Shown here: piece after piece, positions 44,495-52,425 of the stretch
Layout of the letters: each line of letters opens with the position of its first letter
Numbering within the stretch: position 1 is the stretch's first letter
From: JAGNHS01 sp964609695
Lineage (GTDB): Bacteria > Bdellovibrionota > UBA2428
Direction: 5' to 3'
Length of the DNA: 64,000 bases
NCBI GenBank assembly: GCA_964609695.1
Contig: CAZSSP010000002.1
Span: forward strand, 124,001 to 188,000
Translations under genes and position numbers: made by a program
The notes under the pieces: generated by a model
The model's input: the letters and a program-made list of their open reading frames with translations, nothing else
Database searches by the model: none
Told to the model about the DNA's origin: nothing

Positions 44495-44769
44495 TCGTCG
44501 TCCTTCAAAAAGCCTAACTCTTCCCTGAGTAGGCGTTCTTTGAGTTTGGTCGACTTTCGAAGGCGTTGCAAGCTTTCTTCTTTTTCGGCGATAGCCAATT
44601 TTTCTTTTTGAATTTTGTCGTTGGTCACTTTGATTTCTTGCTTAATGTAATAATGGTGAACCCAACCTCGAGGACCTAATAAATTTATAGAGACTAAACA
44701 GAGAGAGAAAAGTGCATAATGCTTAGGCGCCCAGCTTCCTGGATCGAGGATTTCGCTCAGAAAACTCAC
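44377..44769 (-). CDS. FtsB/DivIC-like septum formation initiator protein
   Basis: A 130-residue bitopic protein: a short N-terminus, one transmembrane segment (ALFSLCLVSINLLG, about 19-32), then a coiled coil (YIKQEIKVTNDKIQKEK to about residue 80) and the RLLREELGFLKDDEW motif, close to the YxxxxxRxxLgMvkpGE end of FtsB/DivIC. In division FtsB binds FtsL and FtsQ in the periplasm. The C-terminal 35 residues (SSASSLSRPLPQTA) are Ser/Pro-rich and overlap the next gene. The start overlaps the pyk stop (ATGA). A pyk-ftsB pairing recalls the eno-ftsB neighbourhood of other bacteria. Confidence 0.75.
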   Translation of the reverse strand: MSFLSEILDPGSWAPKHYALFSLCLVSINLLGPRGWVHHYYIKQEIKVTNDKIQKEKLAIAEKEESLQRLRKSTKLKERLLREELGFLKDDEWSIEFYPTKNMAALSSASSLSRPLPQTALKNQKIPKRH

Positions 44770-46244
44770 ATGAGGCTCCTGAATTGCCTCACCACAACGG
44801 TGTTGGCTGTTCCGACTAATCGTGAAGTAGGGATTCCCGCAGTTAAGATTGCAATGTCACTTTTTTTAACCTGGCCAATTCGTTTGAGTTCATCCATGAG
44901 TTCGTCAAAGATGGTGTAGTCTTGTTGTTGCATTTCTTTCCAAGGCACCACAAAAATCCCCCAACTTAAACAGAGTTGTTTTTGAACTTTTTGGTTTTCT
45001 ACAAAAGCAAAAATGGGCATAGATGGGCGATGTTTAGCGAGCAGTCTTGCCGATTGACCGCTTCGAGTGAGGCAAGCAAGGCATTTAGCTTTTAGGTTGG
45101 TAGCCAACACGACTGCGGCAGATTCGATGGCGGCAGAAATCGGAACTGCATCTTCGAGTGTGCCCTCAATGAGATCGTTGGGATTGGCTGTTTGGCGCAT
45201 ATAAGTTTCAGCGGCTTCAACAATGTTGGCCATAGTGGAAACAGCCTCGATGGGATATTTTCCGACAGAACTTTCGTTAGAGAGCATGAGGGCATCTGTT
45301 CCATCAAAAACTGCATTGGAGATATCGCTGGCTTCGGCGCGAGTTGGGGTGGGGTTTTCGACCATGCTTGTTAGCATTTGAGTGGCTGTTATAACGGGAC
45401 GTGCGTATTGGTGAGACATGTTAATGATTTTCTTTTGCCAAACCGGGACGTTTTCATTTCCTATCTCGACACCGAGATCGCCACGCGCCACCATGATTCC
45501 ATCGCTGGCTTTGATGATGTCTTCGAGCTCTTGAAGAGCTTCGGCTTTTTCTATTTTGGCAATCACCATGATTCCAGATTTTTTGTCGGCTAAATAAGAT
45601 TTTAAATAACGAATTTCTCTCGCTGTTCTGACAAAGCTAAGAGCGAAAAAATCGACATCATGTTCTAGGCCAAATTGAATGTCTTCCCAGTCTTTTTCTG
45701 TAATTCCTGAGGCGCTTAAACGCGCTCCCTGAAAATTAACTCCTTTGTTGTCGAAAAGAACGTTGCCGGCTTCAACTTCGGCGAGCAGTAAATTTTTTGA
45801 AGGAATTTTTTCGATAACCTTTAGACGAATTAAACCATCGTCCAGAAGCATTAATGAATTGGGAATTAAATCTTCAACAAGCCTGGGGTAGCTGACTTCA
45901 ACGGGAAAAGCTTCACTACCATCGGCAAGGACTCGAGTGGCTTGGGCATCAATTCCTCTAAAATAAAGTTTTTTTCCCTTATCTAATGGAATGGGAGCTT
46001 TTAGTTTTCCAACGCGAATTTTGGGTCCTTGAAGATCGGCTAATATTCCAACGGGAATGTTGAGGCGTTTAGAGGCCTCGCGGACTAAAGCGATGTTTTC
46101 TTTGTGTTGCTTATGATCGCCATGTGAAAAATTGATTCGAGCCACATCCATTCCAGCTTCGATGATTTTAAGAAGGTTTTCTAAACTGTTACTGGCAGGG
46201 CCAAGCGTGCAAACTATTTTAGAGCGTCGGGTAGGGTGTCTCAC
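44766..46244 (-). CDS. pyk: Pyruvate kinase
   Basis: A 492-residue enzyme converting phosphoenolpyruvate and ADP to pyruvate and ATP, the last step of glycolysis. Clear landmarks are KIVCTLGPASNSLENL at the start, GMDVARINFSHGDH, the Mg/K-binding region IAKIEKAEALQELEDII, MVARGDLGVEIGNENV and the substrate loop TATQMLTSMVENPTPTRAEA. A C-terminal allosteric domain (about 360-490) is present. The start is GTG with no good Shine-Dalgarno. It leads an operon with the ftsB-like and lipoprotein genes. Confidence 0.97.
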   Translation of the reverse strand: MRHPTRRSKIVCTLGPASNSLENLLKIIEAGMDVARINFSHGDHKQHKENIALVREASKRLNIPVGILADLQGPKIRVGKLKAPIPLDKGKKLYFRGIDAQATRVLADGSEAFPVEVSYPRLVEDLIPNSLMLLDDGLIRLKVIEKIPSKNLLLAEVEAGNVLFDNKGVNFQGARLSASGITEKDWEDIQFGLEHDVDFFALSFVRTAREIRYLKSYLADKKSGIMVIAKIEKAEALQELEDIIKASDGIMVARGDLGVEIGNENVPVWQKKIINMSHQYARPVITATQMLTSMVENPTPTRAEASDISNAVFDGTDALMLSNESSVGKYPIEAVSTMANIVEAAETYMRQTANPNDLIEGTLEDAVPISAAIESAAVVLATNLKAKCLACLTRSGQSARLLAKHRPSMPIFAFVENQKVQKQLCLSWGIFVVPWKEMQQQDYTIFDELMDELKRIGQVKKSDIAILTAGIPTSRLVGTANTVVVRQFRSLM

Positions 46245-46323
46245 AGTTTTTAGTTTAATCGAGACGTTACTGTGAGTCAGTTTCTTGTGGTCAAAAAATA
46301 GGCTCCTTTAAGAAAAAAATTTC

Positions 46324-46899
46324 TTACATTTGGATTATGTCTAGAAAATACACGTTTCTGACAGTTCCTTCGCCTTTGAATTCACCCTTTTCAAGTTCGT
46401 CAACAAAAGCCTCTACAAGCTTGTCTTTAAGTTGTAGTTTCCCGTGGACTTTTTTAAGCTGCTCTTTAGGAAATTGGCTAATAACACTTAGGGCTCGAGC
46501 TCGTATCATCAAATCTCGTCTTTTGAGCATTTTAGAGACTTCTTCATTGGTGACTTCAATGGATATTCTTGTTCTCATAGTCGTGGTGGGAGAGGTGTTT
46601 ACGATAATTTCTCCCAAGTCGTAATCTCTAAAGTCTTTTTCGTTTTCTTCAATAGAAGCCACTACGCGCTGTTCAAGCTTGGCGCGAGTTAAACGAGTTT
46701 TGGGCTGATTGAAGACACCATTAAATAGAAAGCCAACAGCCGTTAATAGAACGACTAGTTGAAGACTTAATCCAATAAGTATCTTATTAACTTTGAAGCC
46801 TGATTTTTTAGGGCTCTCACCGCCTTCTTCAGCTGGGGCGGCAACAGGAGCCGGCGATGCGGCTTCTTCATTAGTTGGGGCATTTTCTTCTTCGGCCAT
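46324..46899 (-). CDS. FliL-family flagellar basal-body-associated protein
   Basis: An acidic, Pro/Ala-rich cytoplasmic N-terminus (about 1-35), one transmembrane helix (KILIGLSLQLVVLLTAVGFLF), and a periplasmic domain with LGEIIVNTSPTTTMRTRISIEV and a final VRNVYFLDIIQM. This matches the FliL layout. FliL supports the flagellar stator at the motor. The ATG at 46899 is chosen because GGAGG lies 5 nt before it; ATGs at 46911 and 46914 lack this. It has no other flagellar gene beside it in the window, which suggests a solitary paralogue or a dispersed flagellar set. Confidence 0.8.
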   Translation of the reverse strand: MAEEENAPTNEEAASPAPVAAPAEEGGESPKKSGFKVNKILIGLSLQLVVLLTAVGFLFNGVFNQPKTRLTRAKLEQRVVASIEENEKDFRDYDLGEIIVNTSPTTTMRTRISIEVTNEEVSKMLKRRDLMIRARALSVISQFPKEQLKKVHGKLQLKDKLVEAFVDELEKGEFKGEGTVRNVYFLDIIQM

Positions 46900-46985
46900 A
46901 GGACCCTCCATCAACGCACTGCACTATAATTCTTTATATTACTGGATTTTGGGGGTTTTGAATGTGAAGATTTGAATCAGTTTAT

Positions 46986-47717
46986 ATGAAGAATGGATGG
47001 ACCCAGTATCCCACTGAAAAGAAAAGATTTTGGGACCTTTATCTCATTAGAAATAATGGGGAATGGTTGGGTTTTCGTATTCCTTTGGCTTCTTTGCAAA
47101 GGGTTTCAACTTATTTTGTGCTGAGTTTATGCCTTTTGGCTTTGAGTCTGGTCGGATGGTTGTTTTCACGTTGGGAAACGCATCGCATGCAGCAGGAAGT
47201 CCAGCAACTTCGATTAGAGCGAGAGGCTTATCTAAAAAAATCACTTCCTAACGAAAATCCTGGCTCCAGTGAAATTACGGGTTCGGAAGGAACTGGAGAC
47301 TATTCGATTTTTCCAAGTTTAGAAGCCAAAGATTTTCATTCTATTTTGGTTGAAGCTCAGAATTTTAAAGCCATTTATCAAAAAAACGCTCAATCACTCA
47401 AAGTCGATTTTGAACTTCATCGCCTTCCTCCCCGAGACGGTCCTCTCAGTGTTTTTTGGGTCATGCTACTTCACGGCTCACCAGGAATTTTATCTTTTCC
47501 AGAAGCTTTAACGAGTCGTTCGGGAGAAATTTTACTTTATCATAGAGGATTTCAAGTGAAGGACATCAAGGGCGAGCTGGAAATTCATAAACAGTTTCCA
47601 CTATCCTATTTTGTTGAAAATGCTGGAGCAGAGCCTCTTTATGCGAGTTTGTATCTTTATGATGAAAAGGGTTCTCTGCTTGCTCGTTACAGACAAAGCT
47701 TGGAGATTGAGCGATGA
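46986..47717 (+). CDS. Membrane-anchored coiled-coil protein preceding a bactofilin
   Basis: An N-terminal cytoplasmic part (about 1-38), one transmembrane helix (VLSLCLLALSLVGWLFS, about 44-60), a coiled coil (HRMQQEVQQLRLEREAYLKK) and a periplasmic domain about 110-243 with FWVMLLHGSPGIL and PLYASLYLYDEKGSLLARY. The arrangement resembles the membrane proteins (often M23 peptidases) that partner bactofilins, but no LytM zinc motif (HxxxD or HxH) is visible. Its stop overlaps the bactofilin start (ATGA), so the two are translationally coupled and probably act together. Confidence 0.75.
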   Translation: MKNGWTQYPTEKKRFWDLYLIRNNGEWLGFRIPLASLQRVSTYFVLSLCLLALSLVGWLFSRWETHRMQQEVQQLRLEREAYLKKSLPNENPGSSEITGSEGTGDYSIFPSLEAKDFHSILVEAQNFKAIYQKNAQSLKVDFELHRLPPRDGPLSVFWVMLLHGSPGILSFPEALTSRSGEILLYHRGFQVKDIKGELEIHKQFPLSYFVENAGAEPLYASLYLYDEKGSLLARYRQSLEIER

Positions 47718-48091
47718 GTTTCGCCGAAGAAGAAAAACTATTTTGGAACGAGCTCGAAGTATTACGCGATCAGCATTGGTTGAGCAATTCATTTAGCGGT
47801 GATGGGAATTGGGAATTCTCTGGACAAATGCGCTTTGCAGGACAATTTAAAGGAAAAATTTCGGGAGATGAGCTTTCAACTCTTCAAGTTCTTAAAGGCG
47901 CAAAAGTTGAAGGTCTTGTGGAAGTGCCTCATTTGATAGTCGAAGGACAATTGATTGAATGCGAAGTCATAGCCAAACATATTTTATTCAAAAAGGGTTG
48001 CTTGGTGACTGGAAAAATTACAGCCGATAAAGTTCTTGTCGAAGAGGGTGCAAAAGTCGAGGCCCTATTTGAATCCGTTAAAAAAACTTAG
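47714..48091 (+). CDS. Bactofilin (polymer-forming cytoskeletal protein)
   Basis: A 125-residue protein whose central part (about 30-120) is a right-handed beta-helix of short strand repeats: FSGQMRFAGQFKGKIS, LKGAKVEGLVEVPHLIVEGQ, KGCLVTGKITADKVLVEEGA. Gly spacing and alternating Val/Ile are those of DUF583 bactofilins. They polymerise without nucleotide and organise cell-wall enzymes or chromosome parts. It has short N- and C-terminal tails only. It is coupled to the preceding membrane protein and converges with the GH1 gene (4-nt overlap of the two 3' ends). Confidence 0.9.
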   Translation: MSFAEEEKLFWNELEVLRDQHWLSNSFSGDGNWEFSGQMRFAGQFKGKISGDELSTLQVLKGAKVEGLVEVPHLIVEGQLIECEVIAKHILFKKGCLVTGKITADKVLVEEGAKVEALFESVKKT

Positions 48092-49416
48092 TTATTTTTT
48101 ATAAGATTTTTATAAACTTCCGCTGAGGGTCTTAGCTTTCGAGAGGCCTTATTTTCATAGTCGATTTCGACGAGTCCAAAGCGTGGGTCGTATCCTAAGG
48201 CCCATTCAAAATTATCAGTCAGTGACCAGTAATAATACCCTAAAATCGCTACTCCAGATTTCTGTGCGTCTTTAAGAGAGGCGATATGATCTTTAATGAA
48301 TTTTGCGCGAATCAAATCTTTTTGATCGGCCACGCCATTTTCAGTGATCATAACGGGTAGTTTAAATCTTTCATAGCTTTGCCTAGCAGCCATCCCCAAA
48401 CCTTCAGGATAGATTTCCCAATCTAAATCTGATTTTGGAAGATCACCTTGGCTGGCTATAACGAAGGGGGCTTTAAGACTTACGCTCATTAAGGCTCTCC
48501 CATAATAATTGATTCCTAAATAATCGAGGCCAGGAGTTTGATTGAGTTTTAAATTTTCTTTAATTCTTCCTCCACCAGGCATCCAGACGTTGAGTTTTCC
48601 AGTCATCATGGAATTTACTATTTGATCGTTCCAAACTTTGTCGGTGATTTTTGCTGCAATCCAATCCAAAGGATTCCATTTGTTTTTAGCTTCAAAAATT
48701 CGCCAATGATGGGCGATACTCACTTGTAGCAAGGGATTTATGCCCTTCATGTAGTTAACGGCGCTCACATGAGCGCGAATAATTTGTGCTGTGGCTAAAA
48801 CAGCATTTTTAATTTGTCCTTTTTCACCAGGTGGCCAAATCCCTTCGAGATATCCATTGTGAACTAATACGTTAGGTTCATTGAATGTGATCCAATGTTT
48901 TACGTTGTAAGGTGGAGGTGAGAATTCTTTAGTTAATATTTCGGCGTATGAACTAAATTCATTGACGAAGTCGGGAGAGAGTAGACCGCCCGTTTTTACG
49001 AGCCATATTGGAAGCACAAAGTGATGCAGGGTGATCACAGGTTCCAGATCGTATTCACGCATTTTTAAAATAATTTTTTTATATTTTAAAATTGCACTTG
49101 GATTGACTTTGCTTTTGCTAGGAAAAATTCTTTCCCAAGCTATGGAGAGGCGATAGGAGTTAAGCCCGAGCTCTTTTGCAATTTTAAAATCTTCTTCATA
49201 GCGATTCCAAAAATCTGTGGCTTTTTCTCCGTTATGGTTTTTAGCAACCTTTCCAGAGATTCGAGTCCACTCTCTCCAGTCAGAATCCTCAGGACTACCC
49301 TCTACTTGAAAAGCGGCACTAGCAGCACCCCATAGGAAATTTTCTGCTGCCTTTGCCGAAGAATTTTGAAGGCAAGTAAAAAATAAAAAGACGAAACTCG
49401 ATAAGAAGAATTTCAT
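48088..49416 (-). CDS. Exported glycoside hydrolase family 1 (beta-glucosidase-like)
   Basis: A signal peptide (SSFVFLFFTCLQNSSA) precedes a complete GH1 barrel: FLWGAASAAFQVEG at the start, acid/base Glu180 in TFNEPNV and nucleophile Glu359 in ITENGV, with GYYYWSLTDNFEWALGY at the end. GH1 retaining glycosidases cleave beta-linked glucosides, galactosides or phospho-sugars; most are cytoplasmic, so the export signal is unusual. TATAAT lies 18 nt before the ATG. The 3' end overlaps the bactofilin stop by 4 nt in the opposite direction. Substrate cannot be read from the sequence. Confidence 0.92.
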   Translation of the reverse strand: MKFFLSSFVFLFFTCLQNSSAKAAENFLWGAASAAFQVEGSPEDSDWREWTRISGKVAKNHNGEKATDFWNRYEEDFKIAKELGLNSYRLSIAWERIFPSKSKVNPSAILKYKKIILKMREYDLEPVITLHHFVLPIWLVKTGGLLSPDFVNEFSSYAEILTKEFSPPPYNVKHWITFNEPNVLVHNGYLEGIWPPGEKGQIKNAVLATAQIIRAHVSAVNYMKGINPLLQVSIAHHWRIFEAKNKWNPLDWIAAKITDKVWNDQIVNSMMTGKLNVWMPGGGRIKENLKLNQTPGLDYLGINYYGRALMSVSLKAPFVIASQGDLPKSDLDWEIYPEGLGMAARQSYERFKLPVMITENGVADQKDLIRAKFIKDHIASLKDAQKSGVAILGYYYWSLTDNFEWALGYDPRFGLVEIDYENKASRKLRPSAEVYKNLIKNN

Positions 49417-49505
49417 TTCTAAGTGATTAGCTTAATTATAAGATATCTTCCAAAGCTCGACTTAGGGAAATCGCCGCACTGCGGAGCTGCTTTTTTTAAA
49501 ATGAC

Positions 49506-49970
49506 TTATAAGCGTTGTTTGGCTTCTGTAAGAGGCAAGCTAAATCCCATCGAGGATGCTTCAATCACATTGTATCTCACGTAGGGCAAAAGATTTTTAG
49601 CAATCTCTTCGCTATTGGTGTGAATGCTATTGTGTTTGGAATTGTTGAGATTCCAAGTGATTTTATTTCCTTCGAGTTTAGCGTCTAAATTAGGATGTGC
49701 AGGAACGTCTAAAATTTCTGGAATTTCATAATAATGATTTTCGATATAGTGAACAGCTGAGTTCCAATCGTTAAAAACTTTAAATCGAGTAAAACCTAAA
49801 CTGTCGTTTCCTTTAATCACAAGGCCTTGTTCGCTAAAACCCATTCTGAGCTCGCTGATGGGTTCGGCCTTAGCGAGCCAAAAATAAGCCACAAAAAGGA
49901 AAAGATTCGCCAAAGCTAAGAAGAAGACAATCATCCAAATTCTACGAGTATCAATAGCCTGTGTGTTCAT
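49506..49970 (-). CDS. Single-pass membrane protein of unknown function
   Basis: A 154-residue protein with one N-terminal transmembrane segment (WMIVFFLALANLFLFVAYFWLA, in parts) and a soluble C-terminal domain (residues 40-154) of beta-type with LKVFNDWNSAVHYIENHYY-like sequence near residues 62-81. Nothing is recognised. It starts with ATG; the immediate upstream DNA (TTAGTATT) may hold a -10 box. It lies divergent from an exported-protein gene, with 146 nt between. Confidence 0.75.
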   Translation of the reverse strand: MNTQAIDTRRIWMIVFFLALANLFLFVAYFWLAKAEPISELRMGFSEQGLVIKGNDSLGFTRFKVFNDWNSAVHYIENHYYEIPEILDVPAHPNLDAKLEGNKITWNLNNSKHNSIHTNSEEIAKNLLPYVRYNVIEASSMGFSLPLTEAKQRL

Positions 49971-50104
49971 AATACTAACGTTGCAAGGGCGATGCCAAAG
50001 TTTTGAATATTTTTACTAATAATTTCAGGGGCTTTAGTAAGCTTTGCTGTCTAAATTGTAGACGTATGCCCAACTAAAAACGTTCTAAGCCTACGCTTAG
50101 GGTG

Positions 50105-50110
50105 TAGAAT
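50105..50110 (+). promoter_or_regulatory. -10 hexamer TAGAAT 6 nt before ATG, with upstream inverted repeat
   Basis: TAGAAT is followed after 6 nt by the ATG at 50117, giving a predicted leaderless start. CTAAGC-CTAC-GCTTAG (50085-50100) is a perfect 6-bp inverted repeat just upstream and could be an operator. Confidence 0.45.
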
Positions 50111-50116
50111 GAAGCT

Positions 50117-50791
50117 ATGCGCTTTGCTTTAAGCTTTGTGGCCATTATAGGCCTTCATCTAGGCTCTCAGCAGAGCTGGGCAATTGATGAAATTCCTTGC
50201 GCTGAACGCTTAAAAGAGTTTCGTCTCAATACTCTGTTCAATGAGGGCGCGGAAGCCTATGTGAAGTCACTAAATTTAAATCTCAGTGTGAGTGAGGTTA
50301 AAGTATTGCCAAAAGAGGGAATAGATAAAATTCCTTTATTGGGAAAAACAGTTAAAAGTGTATTGATTTCAATAAAAGATGTTGATGGAAATACAGTAGC
50401 TTTTTCAAGGGTGAATATAGAGCCTATAAAAAAGTTTGGAATCACTCGAGGATATCGAGCCATCTTTGCTAAATCGGAAACTTTTGGTGAGGCTAATAAA
50501 GGGAAATATCTTTCATTGGCTACCTATAAAAAGTTCTTTGATATGTTTCCGGAAATTACAGAACTCTATGGAGAGTTAGCTATTGATAACGGGCGAGCTT
50601 TTGCGACGGCTTATGATAATATTTCTAAAACTAAAGATAAGAATAAATCCTTCGAAGAGGCCGTTAAAGAAACACATATGTATCGCTCCATGTCGCGTTT
50701 TGGTTTTAGCCAGCTTGATCTTAAAAAGTCTTCAATGAGGCCTGGGTTTCTACAAAAGTATAATGTTGTCGTCGTTTTAAAACGACCTTAA
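50117..50791 (+). CDS. Exported protein of unknown function
   Basis: A 224-residue protein with a signal peptide (FALSFVAIIGLHLGSQQSWA, about 3-22). The mature part has one Cys near its N-terminus (IPCAERL) and alternating beta and helix segments, including FAKSETFGEANKGKYLSLA near residue 117. No family is recognised. A 16-bp perfect palindrome, GTCGTTTTAAAACGAC, lies in its last codons (50771-50786). Confidence 0.75.
   Translation: MRFALSFVAIIGLHLGSQQSWAIDEIPCAERLKEFRLNTLFNEGAEAYVKSLNLNLSVSEVKVLPKEGIDKIPLLGKTVKSVLISIKDVDGNTVAFSRVNIEPIKKFGITRGYRAIFAKSETFGEANKGKYLSLATYKKFFDMFPEITELYGELAIDNGRAFATAYDNISKTKDKNKSFEEAVKETHMYRSMSRFGFSQLDLKKSSMRPGFLQKYNVVVVLKRP
50771..50786. repeat. 16-bp perfect palindrome at the end of the gene
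   Basis: GTCGTTTTAAAACGAC is self-complementary over all 16 bases. It lies 2 nt before the stop codon and 15 nt upstream of the promoter of the next gene, so it may be an operator; there is no T-tract for a terminator. Confidence 0.45.
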
Positions 50792-50800
50792 AGACGAGTT

Positions 50801-50829
50801 TTGACAGACTTCCTCGGATCCCCTAAATA
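50801..50829 (+). promoter_or_regulatory. Sigma-70-like promoter of the gene at 50854
   Basis: TTGACA (50801-50806), a 17-nt spacer and TAAATA (50824-50829) are followed by GAGGAG (50839-50844) and the ATG at 50854. The perfect -35 box and spacing make this the clearest classical promoter in the window. Confidence 0.7.
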
Positions 50830-50853
50830 TTTTGATTCGAGGAGTAAGGGCCC

Positions 50854-51600
50854 ATGAAAACAAAATTGAAATATTTATTGAGCAGTTTATTTGTGATTTC
50901 ATTAGTCAACGCACAGGAAGTTCCTCCTGTGAAAGTGGAAGAGCCTAAAAAAGACATTCAAGAAGTCGAGAAGGATGCTCCAAAGGAATCTCTAGAAGAT
51001 CAAACTTTATTAGTTTGCCAAATGAAACAACGCAAAGAAGACAATGGCGGAGTTGTAAATGGTCTTCCTTTGGGGACTCTTGAAATCGTGTCTCGCCCAA
51101 GTCAAAAAGAATTTCCCTTTGAACTTCGATACAAAATATCTCCAGAAGCTGGAAAAGAACTCGATCTTATCGATGAAGATTATTTCCCTATGACTCTTAT
51201 GGCCTTTAAGTCGACTGACCTTGCTCTTAAAGAAGTTGAAGAAGCTAACCCCGAGGTGGATGCAGAAAATCTTCAAAAAAGACAAATCAGATATTTTCTA
51301 GATTTTCTTCAAGTTGTAGGCGGTCTTTATAGCAATGTTGATGTTTATGGATACCATGTTTTCAACGATGCCAAAGAACTTGGTGTTAACGTAGTTTATT
51401 TTACAAAAGATATGTCGATACTTGCCGTTGCGGGACAGTATTATGGAAACTATTACACTTGCTTACCTAAAGCCTCTGAAGGCAATCCTGAGAGTGCTTC
51501 AAAAGGTGCTGGCTCGCTTCCTGAAACTAAAATTCAATGGAAATCGCTTAATAGCCGTCGGCTTTCCGAAAAGCTAAAAGCCTTTTCTTTAAGAAAATAG
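50854..51600 (+). CDS. Exported protein of unknown function
   Basis: A signal peptide (KYLLSSLFVISLVNA) is followed by an acidic/Lys-rich linker (VEEPKKDIQEVEKDAPKES, about 26-44) and a soluble domain (about 50-235) with two Cys near its start and end (LVCQMKQ, YYTCLPKA) that could form a disulfide. No family is recognised. Strong ribosome site GAGGAG 9 nt before the ATG and a good promoter upstream suggest steady expression. Confidence 0.78.
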   Translation: MKTKLKYLLSSLFVISLVNAQEVPPVKVEEPKKDIQEVEKDAPKESLEDQTLLVCQMKQRKEDNGGVVNGLPLGTLEIVSRPSQKEFPFELRYKISPEAGKELDLIDEDYFPMTLMAFKSTDLALKEVEEANPEVDAENLQKRQIRYFLDFLQVVGGLYSNVDVYGYHVFNDAKELGVNVVYFTKDMSILAVAGQYYGNYYTCLPKASEGNPESASKGAGSLPETKIQWKSLNSRRLSEKLKAFSLRK

Positions 51601-51667
51601 TTTATTGAATTGATCTTTGGCATCAAGTTATTGCACCTAAAGCCATTAGGTTCTAAGTTTGTGGCCA

Positions 51668-51853
51668 ATGAAAAGTCTTCTTTGGCATTTTGGTAAGTTG
51701 CTTCAGCTGCTGGGCTTGATTGCCGCGCCCTATGCATTGATTATTGGAATGAATACGGAAAATCCTACTCTTGAACTCAAAATACTACTCAGCGCCGTGT
51801 CTTCTTTTATTGTCGGTTTAATATTTGTTAAATCCACGTCTTCTAGCGCCTAG
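51668..51853 (+). CDS. Small two-helix membrane protein of unknown function
   Basis: About 61 residues with two predicted transmembrane helices (LLQLLGLIAAPYALIIGM; LSAVSSFIVGLIFV) joined by a short polar loop (NTENPTLELK). A GTG at 51659 is an alternative start. It lies just upstream of ruvC on the same strand (32-nt gap). Small size and lack of a clear ribosome site keep the call moderate, but the hydrophobic pattern is not that of random sequence. Confidence 0.6.
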   Translation: MKSLLWHFGKLLQLLGLIAAPYALIIGMNTENPTLELKILLSAVSSFIVGLIFVKSTSSSA

Positions 51854-51885
51854 CACATCAATTGGAACTCAGATAAGTTTAAAAT

Positions 51886-52425
51886 ATGATTGTTGCAGGT
51901 CTGGATCCAGGAACTCGTCGATGCGGATTTGCGGTCATTCGAGTTGTTTCTACGAAAATGGAAATTGTAGAAATGGGAACTTGGCGTCTTCCTGAAAAAG
52001 AAAGTCTTGGAAGGCGTTTAGAGGTTTTGCATCAAGAATCTACAGAATTTATTCGCAAGTATAATCCTAAAATTATTGGTCTTGAAAAAGCAGTGGCCTT
52101 TAAGAATGTGGCATCTGCATTAACCTTAAGTGAGGCTAGAGGAATACTCCGCTTATCTGTCTTTGAAAATCTTGAAAATGCTCAAGATCGACTAGTTGAG
52201 TTGAGTCCCACTCAAGTCAAGAGAAGTGGCGTGGGCTCTGGAAATGCGAATAAAGCGTCTTTAGAAAAATTTATGCAATGGAGATTTGGAAAACCCGCTG
52301 ATTTGATAGGGGCTGCGGCGAGTAATTCCGATGCCTTTGATGCTATGGCTATTGCCTGGGCGGCTTGGATTGTTCATAACGGTGTATTGAAAAGGACTTT
52401 AGATGAGCGGCAAACTCGGCCCTAA
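51886..52425 (+). CDS. ruvC: Holliday junction resolvase RuvC
   Basis: A 179-residue RuvC. Asp7 in GLDPGTRRCG, Glu67 in GLEKAVAFKNV and the C-terminal Asp pair in NSDAFDAMAIAWAA supply the acidic active site. LSPTQVKRSGVGSGNANK is the DNA-binding stretch typical of the family. It cuts four-way junctions processed by RuvAB. Its end overlaps the ruvA start by 23 nt, the first step of a compact ruvC-ruvA-ruvB operon. Confidence 0.96.
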   Translation: MIVAGLDPGTRRCGFAVIRVVSTKMEIVEMGTWRLPEKESLGRRLEVLHQESTEFIRKYNPKIIGLEKAVAFKNVASALTLSEARGILRLSVFENLENAQDRLVELSPTQVKRSGVGSGNANKASLEKFMQWRFGKPADLIGAAASNSDAFDAMAIAWAAWIVHNGVLKRTLDERQTRP

